NCBI RefSeq assembly: GCF_017654505.1
Contig: NC_054570.1
Coordinates: forward strand, 248,001 to 312,000
Source of the DNA: Polyodon spathula
Lineage: Eukaryota > Chordata > Actinopteri > Acipenseriformes > Polyodontidae
Direction: 5' to 3'
DNA length: 64,000 nucleotides
Shown in pieces: positions 57,201 to 64,000 of this stretch. Position 1 is the first letter of the stretch, and every line of letters starts with the position of its first letter. Both the position numbers and the translations under genes were made by a program. The notes below the pieces were generated by a model. It ran no database searches. It was not told the origin of the DNA and saw only the letters and a list, made by a program, of their open reading frames with translations.

Positions 57201-59100
57201 AAACATTTGTATAGTTTGAACCAGGGCAGCTCATGCTAGTATAAAGCATAAAAATAAGACCAACACAGGCATAACATTTTCAATATTAAGTTTGTCAAAA
57301 TATCCCATTGCAGAATTTGAGGTTTAAATACACTACACCCACTTGCTTAGTATCTAGAAACACTGAAATATAAAAAGCCTGATGTTTTGATAGCTTCTAG
57401 AGTTTGTGAGGCTTAATTTATTTATGTAATTGATTTCTTTTTCTGCATCAGGTTCAGAATGATTGACAATGTGTGTGTGTCCCGGGGAAAGGAGCAGTTT
57501 TTATTTGTTTCAGCAGTTTAAAGGCTCCTCAGCCCTGTTATAAAGCCCCTTGCTCTTCCCAGGTGTGCGGATGCTGGATGGAGAGGTGACTGATGCAGTG
57601 GAAGCCCAGTCTCTCAGCCTCAACTCTGATCACATCCACATCTACAGTGCCAGCTGGGGCCCTGAGGATGATGGGAAGACTGTGGATGGCCCCGCCAAGC
57701 TGGCGAAGGAGGCGTTTGAGCGCGGTGTCTCTGAGGTAGGGCTGAGATCACCGAAGAACAGCATCGTGCTATTGAAAACGTTCTAGTGCTGGTAGAGGTA
57801 GTCACTGAAGACTATTAAAAATGGTCCAATTTGAAACAAACAAAGCCGGGGAGTACCACATTTAATTTAATGTGACCCAGGTAAAAGGCATTTAGGGTCA
57901 CATGCTTGGCTAAACATTGGTTCCACCAGGTGCATATTTTAGCAGTTGAACTTCTATTACACATGCAGTGTAATCCCACATGCATGCGTAAACGGTGGTC
58001 ATACAGACGATAATAAATTGAGAGAATGAGGCTGTGAAATCAGAGAAGGGAGAATAGGCCAATGAAACCAGATCCCAACCTCCAGTCAAGCTTCAGCTTT
58101 CATTTGAGTGGTTTTTGAAAGCAGTTGCTGTGTTCAGGTACCTGGATATGCAAACAGACATCAAATGGCAGGTGGTTTGTCAATGGATGAATAATGCATA
58201 ATGGCACAACCGGACTTCAGAGGCCCTGATCTTACAGTTCTATGAACAAATGAATGGGTATTTAGCGAAAGGCATGTAGATACGGTTCCTTTTTTTCTAG
58301 CAAATCTTTTACAGCTAGCTTTTGTCATCAATAAGCCCTGGCAAACAAGTATAGATTTCAGTTTGAAGAGACAGGCAATACAGGGGTTGCTGTTGTGGAT
58401 GTGTGAATGGAGGAATAATAAAGTACGTAATCTGGTGATCCAGATGCAGGTACATCGAAGATACTAGAGCCCAGAGATCCATTACTATTTGTTTACTTGG
58501 CAGACTTATCCAAGTAGACTTCCAGGTGTTACCGGGCAGAAACAATATTTTAAGAGTATAGTTTACAGCAAGTGCAAATACAACTAGAATACAATAGGAG
58601 ATGAGAAATAATAAGTTAGGATTAAACCTTTGTCTACAATGACATTAATAGTAGACAAGGCTAGTGTTTCAGCAGAGAATCTGTCCAGTGCATAGTAGGA
58701 GGGGTAGGTCAAGAGTTCTACAAGTGCAGTCTAAACAGGGGGGGGGGGGGTCAAGTGGGTAAAGGCAGTAAAAATCAATGATTTCTGAACTATTTCAGAT
58801 GGTACACATGCATTGCCTGACCTGATTCAGACAGCAGTTGATCTGATTAACAGGTAATTGGACAGGATTGTGTGTTCTGTGTTTCAGGGTCGAGGTGGGC
58901 TGGGCTCGATCTTCGTGTGGGCATCGGGTAACGGAGGGCGGGAGCACGACAGCTGTAACTGTGACGGCTACACCAACAGCATCTACACCCTGTCAATCAG
59001 CAGTAGCACGCAGTACGGGAACGTGCCCTGGTACAGTGAGGCCTGCTCCTCCACGCTCGCCACGACGTACAGCAGCGGGAACCTCAACGAGAAGCAGATT
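12600..59100 (+). CDS. FURIN: FURIN gene, 5' half (two candidate leader exons and eight coding exons; 3' half missing)
   Basis: Furin is a Ca2+-dependent subtilisin-like serine endoprotease of the trans-Golgi and endosomes. It cleaves precursors after R-X-K/R-R. Numbering from the ATG at 20627 matches human furin (from memory) to residue 351 with no net indel. Signal peptide [20 protein letters not shown]; prodomain with pH-sensor His69 in [10 protein letters not shown]75; activation site KKRKKR107|D. Catalytic Asp153 in SILDDGIE, His194 in RHGTRCAGE, oxyanion Asn295 in WASGNGG. The [18 protein letters not shown] block shows furin is the closest match. Catalytic Ser368, P domain, Cys-rich region, TM and tail are not in the window. 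PCSK paralogues are less likely because of the MDLR start and [11 protein letters not shown]. Confidence 0.97.
12627..12674 (+). other. uORF in FURIN leader ([15 protein letters not shown])
   Basis: A 15-codon frame with G at -3 and G at +4, ending TAA. It matters only if transcription starts upstream of 12627. Confidence 0.35.
13471..13620 (+). promoter_or_regulatory. FURIN: FURIN alternative TATA promoter and leader exon
   Basis: TATAAAA at 13471-13477, with a CCAAT at 13288-13292 further upstream. Transcription would begin near 13500. The leader would end CCTTAGAG|GTAAAACG, a usable donor at 13621. Human FURIN is known to use several promoters, one with TATA and CCAAT elements and others GC-rich. 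The pairing with exon 1 here is inference. Confidence 0.5.
15173..15663 (+). repeat. Duplicated segment, copy 1
   Basis: Starts GGTTTGATTTTGACTACCTA and matches copy 2 at 16842-17393 along its whole length, including ACGGAGGAAGCTG and TCTAGCTT. It lacks about 71 bp present in copy 2 near its end and carries a poly-G expansion (15613-15631). The 122-codon frame 15235-15603 is not conserved in copy 2. Confidence 0.9.
15859..15918. repeat. (GT)n microsatellite followed by poly-C
   Basis: About 19 GT units to 15896, then a run of about 20 C at 15899-15918. Confidence 0.95.
16842..17393 (+). repeat. Duplicated segment, copy 2 (with two micro-inversions)
   Basis: Direct-orientation copy about 1.67 kb downstream of copy 1. 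Two blocks are inverted relative to copy 1: 16974-16997 against 15305-15328 (24 of 24 as reverse complement) and 17070-17088 against 15405-15423 (18 of 19). Confidence 0.9.
19017..20025. mobile_element. hAT-like non-autonomous element, old
   Basis: The left end starts CAGGGCTCTAAG and runs into ACTACTGGCCCCGGG. The right end is the reverse complement of CAGGGTTCGACATTAACC followed by ATGGCCCGG. These are diverged terminal inverted repeats of the hAT style. No transposase frame; the 8-bp flanks (TGCTTGAG and TTTAGGCA) do not match, so the target duplication has decayed or the boundaries are slightly off. Confidence 0.55.
20488..20803 (+). CDS. FURIN: FURIN exon 2 (start codon; signal peptide and prodomain start)
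   Basis: The acceptor CTCTTTCAG ends at 20487; the donor GTAAGT starts at 20804; phase 0. Two in-frame ATGs: 20579 (16 extra residues, [16 protein letters not shown]) and 20627 (MDLRLGLLL). The second aligns with human MELR and makes every later landmark equal human numbering, so I prefer it. It encodes the signal peptide and [16 protein letters not shown]...KHGFINHG of the prodomain. Confidence 0.95.
20531..20575 (+). other. uORF immediately before the first FURIN ATG
   Basis: ATG TGC CCG ... GAC TGA, 14 codons, ending 3 bases before the ATG at 20579. Reinitiation would then favour the second in-frame ATG at 20627. Confidence 0.5.
27181..27223. repeat. (AT)n microsatellite
   Basis: Uninterrupted TA dinucleotide run of about 20 units. 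Confidence 0.95.
32301..32700 (-). mobile_element. Tc1/mariner-type transposase remnant, internally deleted
   Basis: On the minus strand, [20 protein letters not shown] followed by GCSQ reads as the N-terminal helix-turn-helix of a Tc1-like transposase. Close behind, ALQEDLV in one frame and HKTASETWC...NGHT-like residues in another resemble the C-terminal end. The catalytic middle (DDE region) is missing and frames are shifted, so it is dead. The family is related to 47336-47403 through shared GAGCAGGTGCRGTGACTT. Confidence 0.6.
34582..35081. other. Assembly gap, 500 N, in FURIN intron 2
   Basis: Placeholder-length gap. Frames crossing it are artefacts. Confidence 0.98.
36865..37149 (-). 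CDS. Exon-like ORF antisense in FURIN intron 2, unrecognised
   Basis: Minus strand: a pyrimidine-rich TTCTTCCCTAG acceptor is followed at 37149 by 94 open codons and a TGA. The frame starts [16 protein letters not shown] and includes [20 protein letters not shown] and [18 protein letters not shown]; the Leu/Glu/Ala-rich part looks helical. It could be a terminal exon of an unknown gene or a retrocopy fragment. No poly-A signal is seen just after the stop. I do not recognise the protein. Confidence 0.3.
   Translation of the reverse strand, partial: LECYQDSTDSKGDLGKVPSCVTQSLFPYKTDPQAVQKASDSEVNLLGVQEKLLQLEAAACSELEGQCFWHLVWLEACVKAVATSLAEHKERRSR
39169..39334. mobile_element. MITE copy A (CAGGGATGGAAATAA family)
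   Basis: Terminal inverted repeats of about 30 bp: left CAGGGATGGAAATAAGACTT, right end the reverse complement of CAGAGATGGAAATAAAGACT. No ORF. The reverse complement aligns with copy B through GCATAGCAGTTTCACC and TACAAGCT. Confidence 0.75.
40717..40851. mobile_element. MITE copy B (same family, long inverted repeats)
   Basis: Left CAGGGATTGAAATACTCCTG, right the reverse complement of CAGGGATGTAAAATAAGCC. The arms continue to pair through ATTCCTGGTTTTA. 135 bp, foldback-like, no ORF. Confidence 0.75.
41560..41774 (-). mobile_element. tRNA-headed SINE with L2-like tail
   Basis: Minus strand: starts AGGCTGTGTGGTCTGGTGAT (A-box-like), followed by the B-box GGTTCAAATCC (plus 41710-41720), a body, and a tail ending near CAAGGAGTCTGCTAAATAA. 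The tail type (GGCGTCTGCTAAATAA in consensus, from memory) is shared with L2 LINEs in fish. Confidence 0.75.
42994..43092 (+). CDS. FURIN: FURIN exon 3 (prodomain)
   Basis: 33 codons, residues 60-92 by human numbering: [20 protein letters not shown] then [13 protein letters not shown]. It contains His69 and the internal prodomain cleavage site RAVVKR75|S. Acceptor CTTTTCAG, donor GTAATT, phase 0 on both sides. Confidence 0.97.
43093..46989 (+). other. FURIN: FURIN intron 3
   Basis: 3.9 kb of non-coding sequence. Open frames at 43450-43746 and 44693-45149 have no family resemblance or splice context. No repeat was named. Confidence 0.7.
46990..47085 (+). CDS. FURIN: FURIN exon 4 (activation site)
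   Basis: 32 codons, residues 93-124: [20 protein letters not shown] then [12 protein letters not shown]. The autoprocessing site is R104-K-K-R107|D108. Acceptor TAATTCCAG, donor GTGAGT, phase 0. Confidence 0.97.
47336..47403. mobile_element. Tc1/mariner-type terminal fragment
   Basis: TACTGAGCATCAAAAGAAAC then GTCACAAATTTGTG resembles a transposon terminus. It is followed by GAGCAGGTGCAGTGACTT, shared with the remnant at 32301. The downstream extent is unclear. Confidence 0.4.
48749..48877 (+). CDS. FURIN: FURIN exon 5 (catalytic Asp)
   Basis: 43 codons, residues 125-167: [43 protein letters not shown]. Catalytic Asp153 is the first D of DDG. Acceptor TTGTTTTCAG, donor GTAAGT, phase 0. Confidence 0.98.
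48911..49036. repeat. Imperfect foldback in FURIN intron 5
   Basis: TTTCCATTTCCATTTTAATT on the left faces TTAAAAGGGAATGGGAACTG and a repeated GGAATTGG on the right, so the two arms pair imperfectly. It starts about 35 bp after the exon 5 donor. Probably a decayed MITE. Confidence 0.5.
49331..49407 (+). CDS. FURIN: FURIN exon 6 (Ca2+-site loop)
   Basis: 77 nt, residues 168-193: [20 protein letters not shown] then QMNENR. Acceptor TTCTGCAG, donor GTAGGG, ends in phase 2. It is the Asp-rich segment between the catalytic Asp and His. Confidence 0.97.
54941..55195 (-). mobile_element. CR1-like LINE, 3' end of ORF2 and tail
   Basis: On the minus strand 31 codons before a stop (55015-55110) read [20 protein letters not shown] then [11 protein letters not shown], the characteristic C-terminus of CR1/L2-clade ORF2. 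A short 3'UTR follows, then a tail of TTATGTTCTTATGTTCTTA (plus 54947-54965). 5'-truncated. Confidence 0.75.
55265..55490. repeat. Degenerate short tandem array
   Basis: Recurring CACTCTAACCACTG-like units, and GTGTGCACCACTCTGCTGTC twice, about 40 bp apart. Confidence 0.5.
55600..55688 (+). CDS. FURIN: FURIN exon 7 (catalytic His)
   Basis: 89 nt, from the R193 codon junction: [20 protein letters not shown] then [10 protein letters not shown]. Catalytic His194 is in HGTRCAGE. Acceptor CCCCTCTAG, donor GTGAGT, ends in phase 1. Confidence 0.98.
55689..57562 (+). other. FURIN: FURIN intron 7
   Basis: 1.9 kb, AT-rich in its second half. No gene or named repeat recognised. Confidence 0.7.
57563..57735 (+). 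CDS. FURIN: FURIN exon 8 (substrate-cleft core)
   Basis: 173 nt encoding [73 protein letters not shown] forms part of the acidic substrate cleft in furin (family knowledge). Acceptor CTTCCCAG, donor GTAGGG, ends in phase 0. Confidence 0.98.
57736..58887 (+). other. FURIN: FURIN intron 8
   Basis: 1.15 kb. Its second part is an L2/SINE-tail-like repeat fragment (58487-58760). The first part shows nothing recognisable. Confidence 0.65.
58487..58760. repeat. L2/SINE-derived fragment with poly-G
   Basis: GGCAGACTTATCCAAGTAGA resembles the GCAGACGCTTTATCCAAGGCG motif of L2-type tails. The following AGCAAGTGCAAATAC...AGTTCTACAAGTGCAG stretch looks repeat-derived and ends in a run of about 12 G. 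Family assignment uncertain. Confidence 0.4.
58888..59100 (+). CDS. FURIN: FURIN exon 9 (oxyanion Asn; last FURIN exon in window)
   Basis: 71 codons, residues 281-351: [71 protein letters not shown]. Oxyanion-hole Asn295 is in SGNGG. Acceptor GTTTCAG, donor GTGAGT, ends in phase 0. The next exon should start VTTDLR and carry Ser368; it is absent. Confidence 0.98.
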
Positions 59101-60081
59101 GTGAGTGCAGAGATGGGATCCCTCTGGGGGGGGCTCGCTGCACCACACGCTGTGGGTCGTCGTTAGAAGCCTCGTCAGATTCATGGGGGCAGCAAGGTTT
59201 GCAGGAGTATCGAAGCTTGTAGCTAGTAGGACCTGCTTCAGCGCAGTCACCTTTTACTAGTACCAGAATGCGTAACTAGATGCATTTCCTGTTTATTGGA
59301 AGTGAGGAGAAAGCAGTGGGGGATTCTCAACCAGGCCATGAGTATTAGGATGAGGGTAGAGGCAACAGAACTTGTGTAGGAACAGGAAGAAAAGAATGAG
59401 GGGTAACTTAAATAGGGTGGAGCCAGGAGACATGGTGATAAGACCCAGCATTGCTGGATTTCAAAAAGAAATGCATGGTGAGTGATGGGGAAAGGAGCGC
59501 AGAGAGGCTTGGGGATGCAGGTGCAGCCGCACACCAGGATGCAAGGCATATAGTGATTGAGAGATCTCTTCCAGCGCAAGGTCTCCTTCCTGCTGACTGG
59601 AGAGATTTGAGTCTCTGCCTCGGAAGGCTGTGGTGCTGGAGGGACGGGCGGTTTTCACAGCATGACTCCTCTGGGCAGGAAGGGTTGGCATTCCGGGAGC
59701 AGCAGCACAGCTTGCAACAGGGCTTTTGATGTAGTTTTTCTTCTCTATCCTGCTCTCCTTTTAAATATTAAAGAGCAATTTTCATGGATTTGTTAATCTC
59801 ATTAAGGTAGGCATTACTACTAAGAGTAGTTGCACATTATGTAGAGGGAATGTAAATGATGCACACTGTGCTGTACCCTGGGAATGCACTGCCAGGTTTT
59901 ATAATGGCCTACAGTAACATTGAGCATGACAGGATTAATACTAGTGCAACAGTTCCAACTCAAGCCTGACACTTTCTGTTTGGCATTGTAAAATTAAAGC
60001 CAGTGTCCTGTTATATTTAAACCTGGCACAGCTAATTGTTAACCTTTTTGGGGTCATCAGTGCTTGGAATATACCTGTAAA
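59101..60081 (+). other. FURIN: Start of FURIN intron 9
   Basis: About 1 kb without the next FURIN exon. Open frames here (for example 59247-59579 on minus) have no gene character. Confidence 0.7.
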
Positions 60082-60581
60082 NNNNNNNNNNNNNNNNNNN
60101 NNNNNNNNNNNNNNNNNNNNNNNNNNNNNNNNNNNNNNNNNNNNNNNNNNNNNNNNNNNNNNNNNNNNNNNNNNNNNNNNNNNNNNNNNNNNNNNNNNNN
60201 NNNNNNNNNNNNNNNNNNNNNNNNNNNNNNNNNNNNNNNNNNNNNNNNNNNNNNNNNNNNNNNNNNNNNNNNNNNNNNNNNNNNNNNNNNNNNNNNNNNN
60301 NNNNNNNNNNNNNNNNNNNNNNNNNNNNNNNNNNNNNNNNNNNNNNNNNNNNNNNNNNNNNNNNNNNNNNNNNNNNNNNNNNNNNNNNNNNNNNNNNNNN
60401 NNNNNNNNNNNNNNNNNNNNNNNNNNNNNNNNNNNNNNNNNNNNNNNNNNNNNNNNNNNNNNNNNNNNNNNNNNNNNNNNNNNNNNNNNNNNNNNNNNNN
60501 NNNNNNNNNNNNNNNNNNNNNNNNNNNNNNNNNNNNNNNNNNNNNNNNNNNNNNNNNNNNNNNNNNNNNNNNNNNNNNNNN
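60082..60581. other. Assembly gap, 500 N, inside FURIN
   Basis: Third placeholder gap. FURIN does not resume within 3.4 kb on the far side. Confidence 0.98.
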
Positions 60582-61193
60582 CCTGGAAATCAAAACAACA
60601 CAACTGATGTGCAACCCTTAATGTTTACAATTAAATGCATTTCACTAAAAAGAATGGGCTTTGCACCAACTCACTGACTGAATTACACTAGAACGTGTTA
60701 TCAACACAATATTACATACACAATATTTAACGCCCGATCTCCATTAGTTACCCTGCACTGGTACATATTACAACTATCTCGTGTCTAATTTTGGCCAAGT
60801 TTAAAAAAAGGAAAGGTGTTTTACTGCTTAACTGTGTTTGGTTTATTTATGTCACTTGCACCTTGATCACTCGGGTCATCATGGCTGTTATTGTCTAGAA
60901 ATATCTTAGATCTCCCAGCAAATACGTTTATTCGGGTCCTCTGACCACCCGACTTCGAAATTACCCTCGACAGGCTGGTGTAAGGGTTTTTTTTTAATTT
61001 TTTTTATCGATTTTACATTAGAGGCTGTTGTTGACTCGTCGTACTGTTTCGTTTAGTTTTACCTTTTGACGACTAGCAGGGCTGGTTTCTTCTGCTCTCT
61101 CTTTAACAATACAGCCGCCTTGTCCTAATTTCAGTTTCCTTTCCCTTTACATGTGCACGTACAGTCAATACTCCCGTGTGTGTATCTTCTTAC
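60582..61193. other. Non-coding sequence after the gap
   Basis: AT-rich, with no FURIN exon. If the minus-strand exon at 61194-61459 is real, this is its first intron. Confidence 0.5.
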
Positions 61194-61459
61194 TAGTCCG
61201 TTTCGTTTCCACACCACAAAATAAGCTTGGCGTTCAATCGCTCTGATAATAATATCTTTAGCATGTCCGCTATTTTTTTTATGTATTTCAAATTCTCTTC
61301 CCAGTCACAGCGAGTCTTCCAATTAAAAGGAATTATGGAGACTCGGTAATCCGCTTCTCCGTTAACACACAGCAGATAGCACTGTTTTGCTGTGACTGTA
61401 ACCCACTTCTCAGTTCCCTTCTTCTTTCTGTTTATTTTGGAGCATTGCATTCGGACCAT
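61194..61459 (-). CDS. First-exon-like ORF of an unrecognised minus-strand gene
   Basis: The ATG at 61457-61459 opens 88 codons (MVRMQCSKINRKKKGTEKWV...LLSERLNAKLILWCGNETD). A stop follows directly, but just before it is completed lies a GTAAGA donor (plus 61188-61193), so the frame could splice out in phase 2. A GC-rich stretch with several CpGs lies upstream (about 61500-61640), as for a promoter. The protein is basic, has a KYIKKIADMLKILLSERL helix-like part and no signal peptide. I do not recognise the family. Confidence 0.4.
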
Positions 61460-61499
61460 TCATACTACTTATGGTGGGAGCGAGAGAAAAAAGAGGTTA

Positions 61500-61640
61500 T
61501 TTTAGGCAGACCCTCACTTCTCTGCGCGTCTCCGGAATCTTCCATCCTCCCGTATACACAGCGCACTGTCTTATGGGATACCGTGTTGAGGGGGGCACTC
61601 ATGCCGCGGCGCAGTGTTGCGGGATAGTGCGGGGCAGACA
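61500..61640. promoter_or_regulatory. GC-rich promoter-like stretch
   Basis: CpG-containing segment (TGCGCGTCTCCGGAATC, CATGCCGCGGCGCAG, TGCGGGATAGTGCGG) in AT-rich surroundings, upstream of the minus-strand ORF start. It could drive both strands. No TATA. Confidence 0.4.
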
Positions 61641-61822
61641 GAGGAGGGTTTGCTTGTGTTTTTACAGTTCCTAAAATGGCAGTGTATTTATGTATGTATG
61701 TGTACATTTTAATTTTTAATGTGGACTGCATCTATGAAAAGTGGTGTTGGGAAAGCAGTTCCGCTGTTTTGGTCACTGCAGGAGTAATAACTGAGGCTTT
61801 ACAATCCATTTCTTTCCATATA

Positions 61823-61823
<1 letters not shown>

Positions 61824-61866
<43 letters not shown>
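61824..61866. repeat. (ATT)n microsatellite
   Basis: About 14 ATT units. Confidence 0.95.
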
Positions 61867-61868
<2 letters not shown>

Positions 61869-63702
61869 CTGTTTATTCCTCCTTTTAGGATTGGGATGAA
61901 GCTTGCTGTTGAAATTATTGAGTGCATCACAAGGAAAGGGGGGGTGGGTCCACACTGGGATGAGTGCACACTGGAGTATTTGTAATCAATAGCAACTTTA
62001 TCAGTGTCCTGCTTAAGTTAGACCATTGGAATAAATCCACTGGCTACAACAGCAGCTTTTAAATTTAAAAAATCAACACACCTGCAATAAAATACCAAGA
62101 TTTTGGAGGTTGTGAAAGTGTTGCTGTTGAAAAACTAAATTAATATTTAAACCTTGATTGGTACTATTTTTTATAAAGGGCAGACAGTGAATCCAGTTAA
62201 TGACTGTGGCAAGAAAATCACGTACATCGACAATATATATATTTTTAATGTATGTATTTCTTCAGGCCACAGTGGGGACTGAGTCCCTGTAGACCCATTA
62301 AGCATCTGTTTGATTCATTGCAGGAGCCAGTGAGTCTGCCTGGGCAGAGCAAGGCAGTGCAAGGCAAAGTGCTCTCCAAGGGTCCCCAGCAGTGATCAGG
62401 TGTGTCCTACTGCTTCCAAAGCAGATGTGATCAGAAGAGGAAGCACTAACTAGTGCAGGTAAGGCTTTCTTCTTCATCTCCATTCGTTTTAAAAAGGCTT
62501 GCTTTTTAAAAACCCTTTCCTCTGATGCATCTGCACTTTGTACATTTTTCAGAAAAGCTCAAACAAAACCAAACAAAATAACAGGGAAAACTTGCTCACC
62601 CCAAATTTAAAATGCTGTTTTCTGAAAACGGGAATGTTTGTGGGTTTACAAGTTTGTCCAACACATCTTTTTTTTGTATTTTCCAGAAAATAGTTTTTGA
62701 TGGAAATATAAAGCAAAATGAACCCTTTCAAACATAGCGACCTCATATGGGGACATTAAAAAACCCTCTCTTCTAGTCTTTATAGAGGGACATATGAAAG
62801 ACACAAATGCACGGTAGCCTCATATGAAATATGATAAATTTCAATTTCAATTAAAAATATATTTATTATGCATCCAAAACCACTTCAAATGTTTTTTCAG
62901 CTGTCTTCAATATTTAATGTATGAAAGGGTTATGTTATACTGTGGAAACCTATTGAACTCAAGGTGTATACAGATCATACCTGCATATATCTGTACTTGT
63001 TCAACTGCTGTTGACACTGCTGTAACAGACATGTGTGAAGCTTCCTACCTGGACCCCAATTATAAGATTATTATAAGCTGTTACTAAATCTTTTTTTTTA
63101 ATTTTCCAATTGCCTAGTTGTACTAGTAAACTGGATATGCTACTGGAATTTTCTCCCAACACAGCTGGGTAGGGACCTTTCATCCAGAACCCCCATCCTC
63201 AGCAGCCTCCTGCACACCCCGGCTGTGCTTCTTGCTCCTGGCAGTGGGAAGCGTGTGTTACTGGAGGATAGGGTGCGCTGCCGCTATTCCTCCTTGCATT
63301 CTGTAGGGAAACAGGGCGTGTGCCTTGGTCATTTAGCCCATATGTTCTTGCTGTTTTACCTTCTGTGTTGTGTGTCTCATGATCAGTCCATTCAATTACC
63401 TTAGTTTTTGTACCTGTTGCAATTAGAACACAAATAACTGGATTAATTTGGGCAATCCCCTTCATAAAAATAAGAATCCTAAAAAAAGTTTTAATTATTT
63501 GTTTTCACGTTTTCAAATGAAATATTCTGTAAATGCACAATTGTTAAATACCAGATTATTTAAAAGCATATGAACTGCTTTTAGATCACTTCAAATTCTC
63601 CACTTTTTGATCTATTCCTTCTAACAGTTTCTTTCCCTTTACTTCCCCCAATTCTGTATGAATGGTGTGAAACTCAAACCCCCCCCCCATTGTGTGTCCC
63701 AG
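61867..63702. other. Sequence between microsatellite and Shisa-like exon
   Basis: AT-rich, apart from the candidate UTR exon at 62324-62458. No other feature supported. Confidence 0.5.
62324..62458 (+). other. Candidate non-coding or UTR exon
   Basis: ATTCATTGCAG|GAGCCAG at the left and AGTGCAG|GTAAGG at the right are good splice sites 135 nt apart. Every frame has a stop, so it would be UTR. It could lead to the Shisa-like exon downstream. Weak. Confidence 0.25.
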
Positions 63703-63912
63703 CCAGCTCAGGTATGTTGTGTGAAGGGTACTATGATCTCCAGGATTTCCATCACTCAGGGTTCTACTGCCCCCGCCTCTCTGACCCCCCGAGCACTCCT
63801 ACTGCTGTCGCCAAGGAATCCTCTACCACAAGTACTGCTGCAACCAATCAGAGTTCCAAGATGTCATGAATGTCAACCTATCAGAGAGCAGCACCTCCCA
63901 GCTCGTTCACAG
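63703..63912 (+). CDS. Shisa-like cysteine-rich exon, frameshifted
   Basis: Between the acceptor TGTGTGTCCCAG and donor GTCAGT. The first frame reads SSGMLCEGYYDLQDFHHSGF then YCPRLSDPP. After the CCCCCC at 63784-63789 the frame moves by one base and reads EHSYCCRQGILYHKYCCNQS then EFQDVMNVNLSE. C-x-GYYD ... C ... YCC ... KYCC is the Shisa-type extracellular Cys pattern. Shisa proteins are single-pass ER/plasma-membrane adaptors. Signal peptide and TM exons are not seen. A missing C in the homopolymer (assembly error) or a real lesion explains the break. VOPP1/WBP1-type Cys-rich proteins are alternatives. Confidence 0.45.
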
Positions 63913-64000
63913 GTCAGTGCTGAAAGTGGACCCCGGTCTTTGAAACCCGGCCATCGACAAATCCAAGTATTGTCGGCAAAAATGTGAGCTTAAGCAAGCA

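Overview
This is a vertebrate nuclear genomic window of 64 kb with three scaffold gaps of exactly 500 N (6501-7000, 34582-35081, 60082-60581). Short coding exons with canonical splice sites, large introns, microsatellites and many old transposon fragments rule out a prokaryote. The repeats point to a ray-finned fish, and from memory of their style most likely a non-teleost such as a sturgeon or paddlefish. They include a CR1-like LINE 3' end with an ATGTTCTT-type tail, a tRNA-headed SINE with an L2-like tail, and Tc1, hAT and Tigger-like elements. The species assignment is inference.

Region 1 (1-9986, minus strand) holds the 5' two thirds of TICRR (treslin), the TopBP1-interacting factor that loads CDC45 during replication origin firing. 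I placed 21 coding exons. All junction phases are consistent except across the 6501-7000 gap, which hides the end of one exon and the start of the next. The gene runs off the left edge inside its S/T-P-rich C-terminal exon. A promoter with four CCAAT boxes lies at about 10.5-10.7 kb, probably joined to the coding exon by a short 5'UTR intron.

Region 2 (about 10.7-13.7 kb) is the divergent intergenic and promoter region. It has a long (TA)n/(TG)n microsatellite, a perfect CTCF-type core (about 12109-12126), and two candidate first exons for the plus-strand gene. One is GC-rich and TATA-less (ends 13001). The other is TATA-driven (TATA at 13471, donor after 13620).

Region 3 (about 12.6-59.1 kb, plus strand) is FURIN, the Golgi subtilisin-like proprotein convertase. 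Eight coding exons encode 351 residues from the orthologous Met. They align with human furin, quoted from memory, with no net indel: signal peptide, prodomain with pH-sensor His69, both cleavage sites, catalytic Asp153 and His194, and oxyanion Asn295. The catalytic Ser exon and everything after it are missing. The introns are large, up to 22 kb. They hold a 0.5-kb segmental duplication carrying two perfect or near-perfect micro-inversions, several MITEs, a SINE, a Tc1-type transposase remnant and one unexplained antisense exon-like ORF.

Region 4 (60582-64000), beyond the third gap, does not continue FURIN. It has a minus-strand first-exon-like ORF behind a GC-rich promoter-like stretch, and a plus-strand Shisa-like cysteine-rich exon with a probable one-base homopolymer frameshift. 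Either the gap hides the rest of FURIN or the scaffold is misjoined there.

No novel multi-gene system was found. The most unusual signals are the duplicated segment with paired micro-inversions, the transposon-borne CTCF-like motif, a GC-AG intron in TICRR, and the uncharacterised ORFs at 36.9-37.1 and 61.2-61.5 kb.
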